NCBI GenBank assembly: GCA_037126765.1
Contig: JBBCBC010000035.1
Coordinates: 2,480,001 to 2,544,000, forward strand
Direction of reading: 5' to 3'
Length of the DNA: 64,000 bases
Origin: Stenogyne calaminthoides
Taxonomy: Eukaryota; Streptophyta; Magnoliopsida; Lamiales; Lamiaceae
The notes beneath the pieces are model-generated. The model did no database searches and was not told where the DNA came from. It was given only the letters and a program-made list of their open reading frames with translations. A program made the translations under genes and the position numbers. Of the stretch, positions 54,659 to 64,000 are shown one piece after another; the first letter of the stretch is position 1, and each line of letters starts with the position of its first letter.

Positions 54659-56595
54659 CTTGTTGGTCCCGAAAAACCCTATTTAAAACTCGTAAAATCT
54701 CAATGGGAGGTGACTTTAAAATTTTTGCGAATGTGTTATGCAAATTTGCTAAAGTATGTATGACAGTTAATATGAAAGCAAATAAGAACACACATATTTT
54801 TATAGTGGTTCGGAGAACTCCTCCTACATCCACTCTTCCCTTCATGGGGAATTTCCTTAATCCAAAATAAACCTTAGTTTACGGTGTTAGGCACACCACC
54901 AGCAGATATTTATGGAGCTCTCACTCAACGAGACTTATCTCCCTCACGGGATCGCCTATAGATGTTTAATGAGTTCTCACTCTCGGGACTTATCTCCCTC
55001 ACGGGATTGCCTACGGGACTTATCTCGCTCACGAGATCGCCTACTTAACTACCTCACTTAACCACTAATTCTCTTTCAAGAAAGGGTTTGGGTTTGGTGT
55101 TATTTCCAACTAGGTGAAATTTTCCCTTACATTGTTTTAGCCTTTAAGCTAAAGTTGGGAAAATCTCTCTAAGCTTAGGATATTACATTTATGCTTAGAT
55201 CTAATGTAGAACACTCTTGGGTAAATTTGGAAATTTATTGCTCTGTGTTCTTGAATGGAGATGCTTGAATATTTGGCTTTAATCTTCACTTTGCAGCATC
55301 CTCCATTATATTCTTTTGAAGATAGTGCAATGCATTTATAGTGTGGATTTGAATATTACCGTTGGAGAGTAAATTTAAATCCATACTAATAATATTCTAG
55401 CTTTTCTTTGTCCTTTTGCACTGTTGCTTTGCAGCTTTATGTCACATCCATATATGTGTTGTCATCTTCTCATTGGCCAGCATTTTGTGTGTCTAACGAA
55501 TCGATTCAAAGACGCTTTGTTCGTTCAACTCTTCCGATTTCGGGTCACCGATCCGTCGCACCGATCACGGTCTTCGATTCTGAGTCTCTTGAAATCTAGT
55601 CTCACTAAACTGATCTCTTTGAAATCTGGTTTTCTGATATTTGATCTATTTGAAAACGGTATGCAGATTTACGGTGTGCAATTCGTCCGCAGATTTCTAT
55701 TATGTAGATATATGCTCACCTGATCTAATCAGCCTCGTCTTCTCTTGATGAGTTCCCCCTCAACTTGTTACCTGTAAAAATAAAACTAAGTCTAGAAACA
55801 CAAGCTTTCTATACAACTTAGCTTGTCCTATTACAAGGTGTTTTTGCATAATAATCAAAACTAAAATTATCCCAACAAGTTTCCTGCTTTCATTTTATTA
55901 ACTTTAAGTACATTAAACAGTGGGTAAAAGGAAATGACATACTGAACTGAAAATAAAACATACATTTTGTGTTAATGTCCAGATTAATCACAAAAAATTA
56001 TCACTAACATTCGATCACATGAAACAAATTAAAATCTCAAAAAAATATGAACATGCATCAGCCAACATCTCAAAACAGTTTTAAACATGCCAAGTTGAGT
56101 GTGGTCCATAGCTTAAAACACATTCAGGCAGGTTACAAACAAAGACAGTTAAAAACCTTTTATTCAAAATTATTAGTTGGCTCCCACTTGACCATATAAA
56201 ATTTGACAGGGACTTCGTAGGGGAGTAAGTTAATATCAAATTTTATACCTAAGTAATAACCATGATTAAATATATAATTATTATTTCGTTTTGATCAAGC
56301 CACTCGTTGGGAGGGTCAATACCGCCACTAGTAATAATCCACAATCATCCTTTCGGAATTCATTCATGTGAAAGCTATCTTTTAACCGTTCCGTGGGGGA
56401 AATTTCTCCAAAAGAATTCACAAATAAATAAATCATGGAGGTCTAAATTAATCTGACTTTCAAAACAAATTAATTATTTAAAACATACTTAGTAATTTTG
56501 AAGTTGAGATTTTTAAGCAATTTCTTATGCAAACACATTTAAACAAATTAAATAAGAGCACAAAAAAATTGACATCCATCAAGAAAAAATTTAAA

Positions 56596-56598
<3 letters not shown>

Positions 56599-56654
<56 letters not shown>

Positions 56655-56848
56655 CTTTTTTTTTTGATCGGGCAAAGTTAGATGTTAGTTGTTAGTTGTT
56701 AGTACACCAAGCACCCAAATACTGCACGAAATCGCCAATCCACCTTATAACTCCCATAGCTCCAAATTCGTTCCCAGAGGGAATCGAACCTGGGTCTCCC
56801 ACTCAAATGAGGAGCCCAGTGGCCAAGTGGGCTAAGCCATCTGGTTGC
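56599..56848 (-). mobile_element. tRNA-derived SINE with 13-bp target duplication
   Basis: The minus strand starts GCAACCAGATGGCTTAGCCC (A box around GGCTTAGCCCACTTGG) and has a perfect B box GGTTCGATTCC about 50 bases in. It then continues as a tRNA-unrelated body and ends in an A-rich tail followed by (TA)n(TG)n. Perfect 13-bp direct repeats AAAATTTAAAACA flank it at 56586-56598 and 56849-56861. Total length about 250 bp. Confidence 0.88.
56609..56650. repeat. (TA)n microsatellite in SINE tail
   Basis: About 21 TA dinucleotides, preceded by a short (CA)n. Probably grew from the SINE tail. Confidence 0.95.
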
Positions 56849-57618
56849 AAAATTTAAAACATATTGGGCACGTATTTCCAACTGCCATTGTTTAGAGTTC
56901 TTCTTGTGTTGATCTTGAGAAATCTTTTGTCTTGAAGTTCTCCCACTCGTTCAACTCGAAAAAATACGCCACGCCATGCCCGGACGAGAACAGCCCTAGG
57001 CCACCCCGTCGCGACACACGATCTTTCGACCAAAGACGCTAACGCTCAACCAAGACGCCGCGGTGCTCAACTAAAGCACGACGCAGACGCGCACGACCAA
57101 AGATGCACGGTGCTCGACGCCCAGCGCCAGTTCAGCGTGCTCTTGGCGGCAGATTGGCCGTCGGCGCGTGCCACCATCGCACATCGCAAGACGTCGCCTG
57201 CCGCCCACGCCCACATGTGCCCAGTGGTGTCCGCATCGCGCGCGGGCCTATCATGGCACATTTCGTGTGATGCACACTACCCACGCCCGGTTTTGGATCC
57301 GGTCTTCAATTCCCCACCTCCGTCTTCTATCCGGTTACAATTTATTTAATGGAAAAATAAATAAACCTATGATCTAGACTAGTCTATTACATTGAACAAA
57401 TCAAATATCCTAATCTACTCGTGGATTTTCTAACGAGAAAAATGAATTCGAACGAGTTGAATTAAAAACCAAAACATTCATACACATGAAATTAAATACA
57501 TTAAATAGCCATGACAATTGGATACCTGCAAAAAGGATCTAGCAATTATATTATCCAATTTCAAATTTAATGAACAACAATTTAAATTACAATTTAAATC
57601 ACTAAGCTCGAAACTGAG

Positions 57619-57630
57619 GTTCTGATACCA
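57619..57630 (-). other. Primer binding site of element E
   Basis: The minus strand reads TGGTATCAGAAC, one mismatch from the initiator-tRNA-Met site, two bases from the LTR. Confidence 0.9.
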
Positions 57631-57632
57631 CT

Positions 57633-59120
57633 TGTTGGGGAACCATTTTGCCCGGATCTATTCGAGGTGTAATTTAAATACAAATTTAAATAAACAATTT
57701 ACTACTAGCATGAATTAACCTATTAATTCAAATAGCAAATAACCAACAACATACATGCGTACAAAATATTCACGTAAAATCCTACACATGCGGAATCCAG
57801 GAGTTTACGTGAATCTTACCCTGGAAGAGACAACCGTTGAGACGATGGAACAGATCAACCCAAATGCTTTCTCAAGTATGTCCCAAGTCCTTGCTCGTTA
57901 TCCGATGGAAGATACTCACGAACAATTATAACAAAGGAATAAGAAAAAAATATGTTGCACCACCTTTGTGGATTTCTAATTTTTTCAAGACTGGAATTGT
58001 GTTGCGGATGAAAAACTCATCCCCTATTTATAAGATGAAGGTGACCGATTTTTTGGGCTAGAAAATAGATATGGGAAGATCTTTAATTCTTGTGCAAGAA
58101 GTAATCTTGAATATATCCAACATATTCTCTTTCCCATATATAATTTTCCACAAAAATCTCCTTCCTTATAATATCATTATTTTCGAAAAATTAGGGAATA
58201 AAAGTCAAAGCCAAAGATTTTTTAATTTATGAGATAATCTTGTATTCCAAGAATATTTATCTTCCATAAAATCTTTACAAGAAAATCTTTTCTTTCTTTT
58301 ATTCGTAATTTTCGAAAATAATTAGAAAAATTAGAGCAATAATTATTTCTTTTATTTTAATCACCTTTTCATTAATGGACTTATATTTGGGCTACTTGAG
58401 GGGTCTTTAGGAGAATTAAGATTGGACCTCCCAATGGGCTCTGAATTACAATATTGAGCCACAATATTATTCAGTCCATTAATATTAATTTATTCCACTA
58501 TAAAATTAATATTGCACTATCCATTAACCCATATTACGATAATATGGCTCCCGGTTATTATTTCTCGTGTTTAAGATTATTTTGTCCATTAATTAATTAA
58601 GCCACTGAAAAGATTTATATTAATTAATATCTTATTCATTGGAGTAAAGACATCTCAACATTATTATCCATATCGAAACTTAATCAACATGCATGATTTT
58701 GTATGATAAAACTTCTGAGCCCACCAAGGGGACAAATAAAATAAGACTTTCCTTGCACATGTTTCTCTGTATTAAATGTTAGCAATTGACATGTAATTAA
58801 TAATATTGCCCAAAATACAAAGTATAGAATCGCTCTCTGATTCGAAACCCAACATAGATCAAAGCAATAAATATTAATTACACACAATCCTATTTAAGTG
58901 ACAAAGATTAAGAAATCAACAACCACTGAGGTCTAATTCTTCATCCCATAAGTCAGTACGAAAGAATTTATCCTCTCTGTAGGTCCGCTTCAGTGCATCA
59001 CAATGCACTAATGTAATCTCTTGGTCAAGACAAGTCATTCTGAGCTTTACACATCAACCTCTACCAATGGAGTGTTCAATTCAATCTAGGTATTGAAGAT
59101 GTACTTATTTACAAGGAACT
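57633..59120 (-). mobile_element. 5' LTR of element E, cut by element D
   Basis: Starts TGTTGGGGAACC like the 3' LTR and stays collinear until ACAAGGAACT, where element D begins. The remaining ~150 bases should lie beyond element D, outside the window. A minus-strand TATA box (TTATAAATAG) is at about 58024-58033. Confidence 0.92.
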
Positions 59121-59714
59121 TGTTGGTCCCGGTGCTAACGAGTCTCACGTGTATGGGGGGGGGAGGGAATACACGTGTTCAGTGATTTTTCAAACTTTTC
59201 TTTCACTGAGGTCAGATGGGTCAGGTTGTCCTGATTATTTGGCCCTGAGAAGCACAGATGCCCTGAGTCAAAGTCTACTGAGACAATGATCCTGAGCTGC
59301 TTTCAGAAGCTTCATATTAGCCCAACAGAGCCTGAGTTTTATCAGAGATCCTGAGCTGCTTGGATCAGATAATTATCTTACTGAACCCTCAGTAGAGTTA
59401 GTTACGTTTGGTAACTATCTGTTCTAGCTACTCAAGTGTGCAGAATGGTTGGCCCTATGTTTATACTCGTTTTTAGCTTTGCTGAAGATCTTCCTTTTAA
59501 TGAAACAGTGATTAAGGCTGTGATCAGTTTGATGCAAGTTCAGTGGATTGGTTCCAACTGAATATCAGTGAATTATGCTTTCAGTGAAAAACATGCAACA
59601 GATAATAATGCAGTACAGAAAGCAAAACAACACAGCAATTATAGTGGTTCAGAGACTCAAGCTCCTACATCCACTCACTCTGACCCTCAGAGAAATTCCT
59701 TAACCACTTCCTAA

Positions 59715-59885
59715 AGCTTTCTGGCTAACTCACTGTAGCTTACTCATTTTTCTACCTTGAGTTTTCTGGCTGACTCACTGCAGCTTACTAACTCAACACA
59801 CACAAGTGTTCAGACTACCACAAGTAGCTTACTAACTTCTTCTCTAGAGTTTTCTGGCTAACTCACTGTAGCTTACTAACTCTTT
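59715..59885 (-). repeat. Short direct repeats in element D LTR
   Basis: Three copies of CTTTCTGGCTAACTCACTG-type sequence with ACTGTAGCTTACTAACTC follow one another at roughly 50-70 bp spacing. Confidence 0.75.
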
Positions 59886-60639
59886 CAACTCCAACTCACC
59901 ACAAACACACTCAAACTACCTTACAAAGGGTTTGGGTTTCTGGTTGGTTTCCAACTAGGATGAGATATCCTTTACAATAAGTACAATGCAAAGGCTAGGA
60001 TATCTCTACTAAGCTTTGGATATATCTTATCAATCTAGGCTTAGTGAATGAGCTCTCTTCAATGTGAAACAGTTGGGAAATTCTATGTTTTTCGAGTGCT
60101 TCAATTTGCAATAATACGAATGATCTCTTGAGTTGCTTTCAAATTTCCCGTAACCTCTCAATGTAAAGGGTCACTAGTATTTATAGGCAACTTCACCAAG
60201 GTCACTCTTGAAAAACTATCCGTTGGAGGAGATAACTTCATGAGTTTCCTCTTATGGTGTTTGATGAACGACTATTTTTAGGGTTTGAATACTCCCTTGC
60301 ATGTTTTAGGAAATATGCATTCGTGTAGTCAATCATCACTTTTTGCAGTCTGGAACATAGTACTACTGACATGCTTCAGTGACCTGTCGCTTTCAGTGTC
60401 AGTAAAGTACAGTGTTGTCTTCCTCTGATTGGTTCTTGTCTTCAGTAAATGTAGACAAACATAACGGCTCTTTCTGGTCAGTCTCTCTGAATGAGATAAC
60501 CTTAAACAACACTTAAACTTAGTTCATTTTGTCTGCATATGAATGTCTGGGGCAATATCTATTTTTCTGAATATTCGTGTTTTTCTCAGTTTTGTAGTCT
60601 TCAGATAGATATTATTCAGTGCCTCAGAACATTCAGGTT

Positions 60640-61010
60640 ATACTGAGTCTTCAGTAACTACTGGGTCTTCAGTATCTTCCGTGTCATTAGTATCTTCTGA
60701 GACTTCAGTGTCTTCAGAGTCTTCAGTGTCTTCAGAGTCTTCAGTGTCTTTTGAGTTTTCATTGTCTTCTGAGTCTTCAGTGTCTTCAGTGACATACTGA
60801 GTCTTTAGTGACATACTGAGTCTTCAATGTCATACAGAGTCTTCAGTACATACTGAGTCTTCAGTTTCTTCAGTAACTTACTGAGTCTTCAGTTGCTTTA
60901 CTGAGTCGTCAGTTTCTTCAGAAACTTACTGAGTCTTCAGTTTCTTCAGAAACTTATTGAGTCTTCAGTTTCTTCAGAAACTTACTGAGTCTTCAGAATC
61001 TTCAAAATCT
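60640..61010 (-). repeat. 28-bp and shorter TCTTCAG tandem repeats
   Basis: GAGTCTTCAGTGTCTTCA-type units give way to a 28-bp unit (CTGAGTCTTCAGTTTCTTCA + GAAACTTA) repeated at 60901, 60929, 60957 and onward. Confidence 0.88.
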
Positions 61011-61167
61011 ATCCTGATCTATATCTGCTGACTATACATGATGCAGATATCTTCCTGAACACTCTATACTGAATCCTGACTCAGCCTATCAAGATTATCC
61101 TGAACATGTCATACTCAGGGGTTTTGGGATCTAATCAAAATCTCTTTATTAAATTCATCTCCCAACA

Positions 61168-61184
61168 ATTTCCCCCTTTTTGAT
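61168..61184 (-). other. Polypurine tract of element D
   Basis: The plus strand reads ATTTCCCCCTTTTTGATGA after the LTR end, identical to element C here. Confidence 0.9.
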
Positions 61185-61440
61185 GATGCCAAAACCATCT
61201 TGTTAAAAAAACACCTAACCTATACTCAGGTTTCAGTTTTTCTATTACAATCCAAAATGACAATTTTCCCAACAGTTTCAAAACATAAGGCATTTCAAAC
61301 ATAAAAGACATGTAAAAAGATAATGAGATATTATCTTTGAGCGTAAATATAAATTTTCATTGATGTAAGATCAGAGATACAGATTACAATGAAAATCAAA
61401 AAACAAAAAACAGAAGTACAAAGAGTCTTCAGTCTTCATC
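61185..61440. other. Spacer between extra ORF and LTR of element D
   Basis: About 250 bp of AT-rich DNA with TCTTCAG words. Noncoding. Confidence 0.6.
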
Positions 61441-61444
61441 ATCT

Positions 61445-64000
61445 TCAGTCTTCATCAACTTCATCCTCAGGCACCTCCAGGTTGAACATCCCATAGTATC
61501 TTTTCTTCAATTCATCCCTTGCTTTGATGATATCAGGGTTGTTTCCGGTCAGGCCAAGTTGGATGGCATACTGAGCAATCTCCTGAGAAATGGCTGTCTC
61601 ATTCACATAGCCATTCTCAAGTCTTGGAGCTGGGTAAGTATATGGACCAGGGGCAACAATCTGAGTATTTCCTTCATCTGCCAAGTTAATCCAACTTTGC
61701 AGGTACTTAGGATAGAATATCAATAAGTACTCAATGAAGACTTCATTCATATATGAGCTGCTCCCCCTCCATTCCCTCAGAATCTCATAATAGAACCAGA
61801 AGGTTCTCTTTAATTCCTCCCACACATCATTGAATTGAATAGGCATCCATTTGTCAATGTGCGGCCATTTCTGAGTTTTCTCTGTACCCCTCCTTTTGCT
61901 CAAGAACTTCTTGAAACCACTTCTTCTTTTCTACTCTTCTTCTTTCTTTTTCCTGATCACAGGAACTCCTGATACAGAAGCAGCAGTTTTCTTCTCCTTC
62001 TCAACTTGAAGGGTTTTCAGAGCTTTCTTGGTGTTGAAGACTTCTTTTTCAACTTCTTCCCCAAATTCTTCAAAATCAATAATCAATTTCCTCTGAGTAG
62101 ATTTGGAAGCTTTAGCTTTTTTTTTTTTTCTCCTGCTCTACAAATGCCACAACTTTTCTTTTTCCAGGTTTGACTTGATCTTCACCGGCTTGGCTTGTTT
62201 CCACCATCCTTCTACCACTCAGTTTCTCAGAAATTGCTTCCTGAATAGTCTGCTCAGATACTTGAGTGTAGATAGGTTCTTCAGTTTCTTTGAATTTGAG
62301 CTTCTCAGTGGCTTCCACTTCTTTTAAGGCATCAGCTATGATTTTCTCTTCAGCTTCTTTCTCAGCCTTTCTCTTCAAGGCCTATGCTAACAACTCACTA
62401 AGTTTGCCACCAGGCCTTTCCCCCTTTTTGGTACCATGCCTTGGAAGAAGTTGAGAGAGTGCAGTATCCATATGATATTGTTCTTTGCTTATACTGCGCA
62501 CTTCTCCTGCCAACTGATCGTGCTCATCTTCCAGCCTTCTCATGTGATTCTTAGCTACTGAGAACTCTTCAGAAAGAGGTGCAAACTGATTTGAGAAGAC
62601 ATTTTGCATCATCTCTGTCATCTTGGTCATGAGCATAGAGCCCATTTCCTCAACAACTGTCTTAATCATCAGATCATTCTTCTCAACCAGCTTTGCTTCT
62701 AGATATGCAGTTCTTTCCTGATACATCTGCTTCATCTCTGCATTGAGCTCAGTTCTGACTACATCAACCTTTCCCTCCAGAGTAGTCATTTTATCAGCAA
62801 GAGATGTTTGAAGCTGCATCATGTCTGAAGATGAACTCAAATTTTCTAGCTTCTGAGATTGGCTTGCCAAGGTTTCTTCAACTTGAGTCATTTTCTCCAT
62901 CATTGGCACCACCTTCTCCAATTTGTCCAAGATAGGATTGCGGTCAATCTCTGGAGTGAGTACAACTCTTTCCACCTGAGCTGGGTGCTCCACCTGAGCC
63001 TCAGTCTGCATATCAGACATAACAGATTTAAAGATAGGAACTTTAGTAGCTTTGGCATAATGTTTAATAGTGCCAAAAGATACCTGAAGAGTGCTAACTT
63101 CAGTCTGAGGATGTGAGATATCAGTCTGACCAGCATCAGTTAACTTCTCCATCTGAGATTGCTTTTCAGGATCCTCTTGTTGGTCACCCTCTTTATCTTG
63201 ATCCTTAGGACTAGAGGCACCACCAACAGCTTCCCTCCTCTCAGCCACCTTCTTCTTGACTAGCTCATCAAAATCAGCATTTTTCATCCTGAGCTTTGTC
63301 TTCCTGAATCCAGAGAACTCTGTCAGCACAGCAGTCTCAGCATTCCACCAGTCCTCTCCTCTGAAGGAGGCTATGTTCAGCATCTCTGGAAGAGTCTGAT
63401 TCAGGATATAGACTGTGGTTCTGAGTCTGAAGAAGAGATCCTGAAGGTCAGGATATGAGCTCAGCTCAGGGTATCTGTCCAGAATAAACCGTTCCCCCTT
63501 GTTGCGCCATTCAGTTTCTTCTGCCTCTCCCTTCTTCATCTTTGGGCTCTCAGGTTCAGTCGGATCAGATTGAATGAGTTCAGGTGCTGAGGGATCGAGG
63601 AATGGTTCACTCATGAGCGCATCCAAATTCAGTAGCTCCTGAGGTTCAGATTGATCTGAGGTCTGAAAAGGTATCTCCTCAGTAGGAACCTGAGGTCCCT
63701 TGAATATTTCCTGAGATATTTTATCTGAGCTCAGAGATGTTCCGAGTACCTCAGAGAAAACCTGTTCCTCAGTTTGTTCCTGAGCTATTGTCACAACCTG
63801 AGCCAGAACTTGCAGTGGAGATTTTAGTCCTTGCTGGCCTTCAGGTTGGACTTCCTCAGTGTCACTGACGTCCTCCTCAGTAATAGTTTGAATTTTTCTG
63901 CGTTTCTGAGGGGCCAGTGTTTTCTTCTTCAGAGTTTCTCCCTTTTCTCTTTTCACCTCCATCAGGGCTTTCCCCCTGGCTTGTTGGGCTTCATCAGCTC
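61445..64000 (-). pseudogene. Element D extra ORF, at least 850 codons, interrupted
   Basis: Reading on the minus strand, the frame is open from the window edge to a TAG at 62382-62384. It continues in the same frame to an A13 run near 62113, where a one-base shift occurs, then to a TAG near 61932 and an end at 61445. The part from 63962 is Glu/Gln/Pro-rich, followed by a helical block (ERFILDRYPELSSYPDLQDL, then LNIASFRGEDWW). A long coiled coil comes next (MEKMTQVEETLASQSQKLEN, LADKMTTLEGKVDVVRTELN, SEEFSVAKNHMRRLEDEHDQ), then LPRHGTKKGERPGG and a Lys/Glu helix. The last 150 residues are a separate Trp/Tyr-rich domain (NDVWEELKRTFWFYYEILRE). No signal peptide or membrane segment. Architecture parallels the element C ORF. 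Product unknown. Confidence 0.7.

Larger units (their letters stand above)
53221..55877 (-). mobile_element. Element A: 2.66-kb non-autonomous LTR retrotransposon
   Basis: LTRs of 1187 bp (53221-54407, 3') and 1217 bp (54661-55877, 5') enclose only 253 bp. That interior has a primer site (54647-54658), a polypurine tract (54408-54425) and no coding potential. The structure is that of a small non-autonomous LTR element (TRIM/LARD type, with long LTRs). LTR ends (TGTTGGTCCCG...CCCAACA) and the polypurine block match the autonomous elements C and D. Flanks ATACT and AGTTT do not form a target duplication, so a deletion or recombination at one end is likely. Confidence 0.9.
55878..57618 (-). other. 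Element E 5' leader
   Basis: About 1.7 kb between the primer site and gag, without coding motifs. It has a GC-rich block at 56950-57310 with repeated CGAC/GACG words, and a SINE at 56599-56848. The part near 55878-56480 has no recognisable gag either. Confidence 0.5.
43482..59120 (-). mobile_element. Element E: older Copia retrotransposon, multiply interrupted
   Basis: Matching LTRs at 43482-45158 and 57633-59120 (both TGTTGGGGAACC...) frame a minus-strand Copia. The primer site is at 57619-57630 and pieces of gag, protease, integrase, RT and RNase H follow in order. It contains a solo LTR in RNase H, a nested pair of solo LTRs between RT and integrase, and element A in gag. Its 5' LTR is cut at 59120 by element D. 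Without the insertions the visible element is about 8.35 kb. Confidence 0.9.
59121..61167 (-). mobile_element. 3' LTR of element D
   Basis: 2047 bp, TGTTGGTCCCGGTGC to CATCTCCCAACA. Near the right side is a long tandem zone. A minus-strand TATA box (CCTATAAATACT) is near 60176-60187. Repeated words such as TTTTCTGGCTGACTCACTGC occur at about 59720-59880. Confidence 0.9.
59121..64000 (-). mobile_element. Element D: Sirevirus-like Copia element, 3' part only
   Basis: The 3' LTR (59121-61167), a polypurine tract and a large extra ORF on the minus strand are visible; the rest lies beyond the right edge. The target duplication candidate is GAACT (59116-59120). LTR ends, polypurine block and extra-ORF architecture match element C. 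Confidence 0.9.

Noticed and set aside
56700..56848. A tRNA gene suggested by the B box GGTTCGATTCC
   Set aside because: There is no acceptor stem pairing or plausible anticodon arm. The A-rich tail and 13-bp duplication show it is a SINE.
57067..57377. Overlapping frames in the GC-rich leader of element E
   Set aside because: GC-rich DNA has few stops. The frames exist on both strands without motifs and lie in a retroelement leader.
62103..63136. Several frames on both strands overlapping the element D extra ORF
   Set aside because: They are shadows of the long coiled-coil frame and have no motifs of their own.

Overview
The window looks like nuclear DNA of a flowering plant, most likely a eudicot. 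It is dense in nested LTR retrotransposons of both Copia and Gypsy type. It also carries plant-style MITEs, a tRNA-derived SINE, plant-type introns (GT...AG with T-rich acceptors) and TATA-driven LTR promoters. I see no intact cellular gene. Two short stretches (about 8.1-8.45 kb and 17.74-18.0 kb) may be first-exon fragments of host genes interrupted by insertions.

Layout from left to right. 1-4.3 kb: a plus-strand Copia element (decayed reverse transcriptase and RNase H plus its 3' LTR, 'family B'), cut at 1093 by an LTR related to 'family A'. 4.3-6.8 kb: a broken, intron-containing 'gypsy-type transposon' ORF and Gypsy LTR debris. 6.8-8.1 kb: a truncated 'family E' Copia LTR. 9.1-13.9 kb: the 3' untranslated region and 3' LTR of a plus-strand Tat-like Gypsy element, with 70-bp and 43-bp tandem arrays inside a 1.75-kb segmental duplication. 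This element is inserted into the reverse transcriptase of a minus-strand Gypsy element (13.9-17.7 kb; gag, protease, start of RT, 5' LTR). 18.35-20.2 kb: a family-E-like solo LTR. 20.4-22.8 kb: a minus-strand Gypsy 3' LTR and a GAGCTC-rich 3' region. 22.8-24.3 kb: a Copia 3' LTR and remnant. 24.3-28.5 kb: AT-rich DNA with three MITE-like elements and a possible SINE.

28.47-43.16 kb is one complete 14.7-kb Sirevirus-like Copia element on the minus strand ('element C'), with matching AGTTA target-site duplications, tRNA-iMet primer binding site, polypurine tract, gag, protease, integrase, RT and RNase H. A large extra ORF lies between RNase H and the 3' LTR. 43.48-59.12 kb is a second, older minus-strand Copia element ('element E'). 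It is shattered by a stack of later insertions: a solo LTR in RNase H; a family A solo LTR that itself contains a family B solo LTR; and a 2.66-kb coding-free LTR element in gag. Its leader holds a SINE, and its 5' LTR is interrupted at 59121 by a third Sirevirus-like element ('element D'). Only the 3' LTR and extra ORF of D are visible before the window ends.

Elements A, C, D and the LTR at 1-1093 appear to form one extended family. They share TGTWGGTCCCG LTR ends (where visible), a near-identical polypurine-tract region, and a U3 zone of short CTGA/TCAG-based repeats. The most unusual content is the extra ORF of C and D, which is long, coiled-coil-rich and shows no visible membrane segment, together with the short non-autonomous member A. 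Function and lineage names are from memory of protein families and were not checked by database search.
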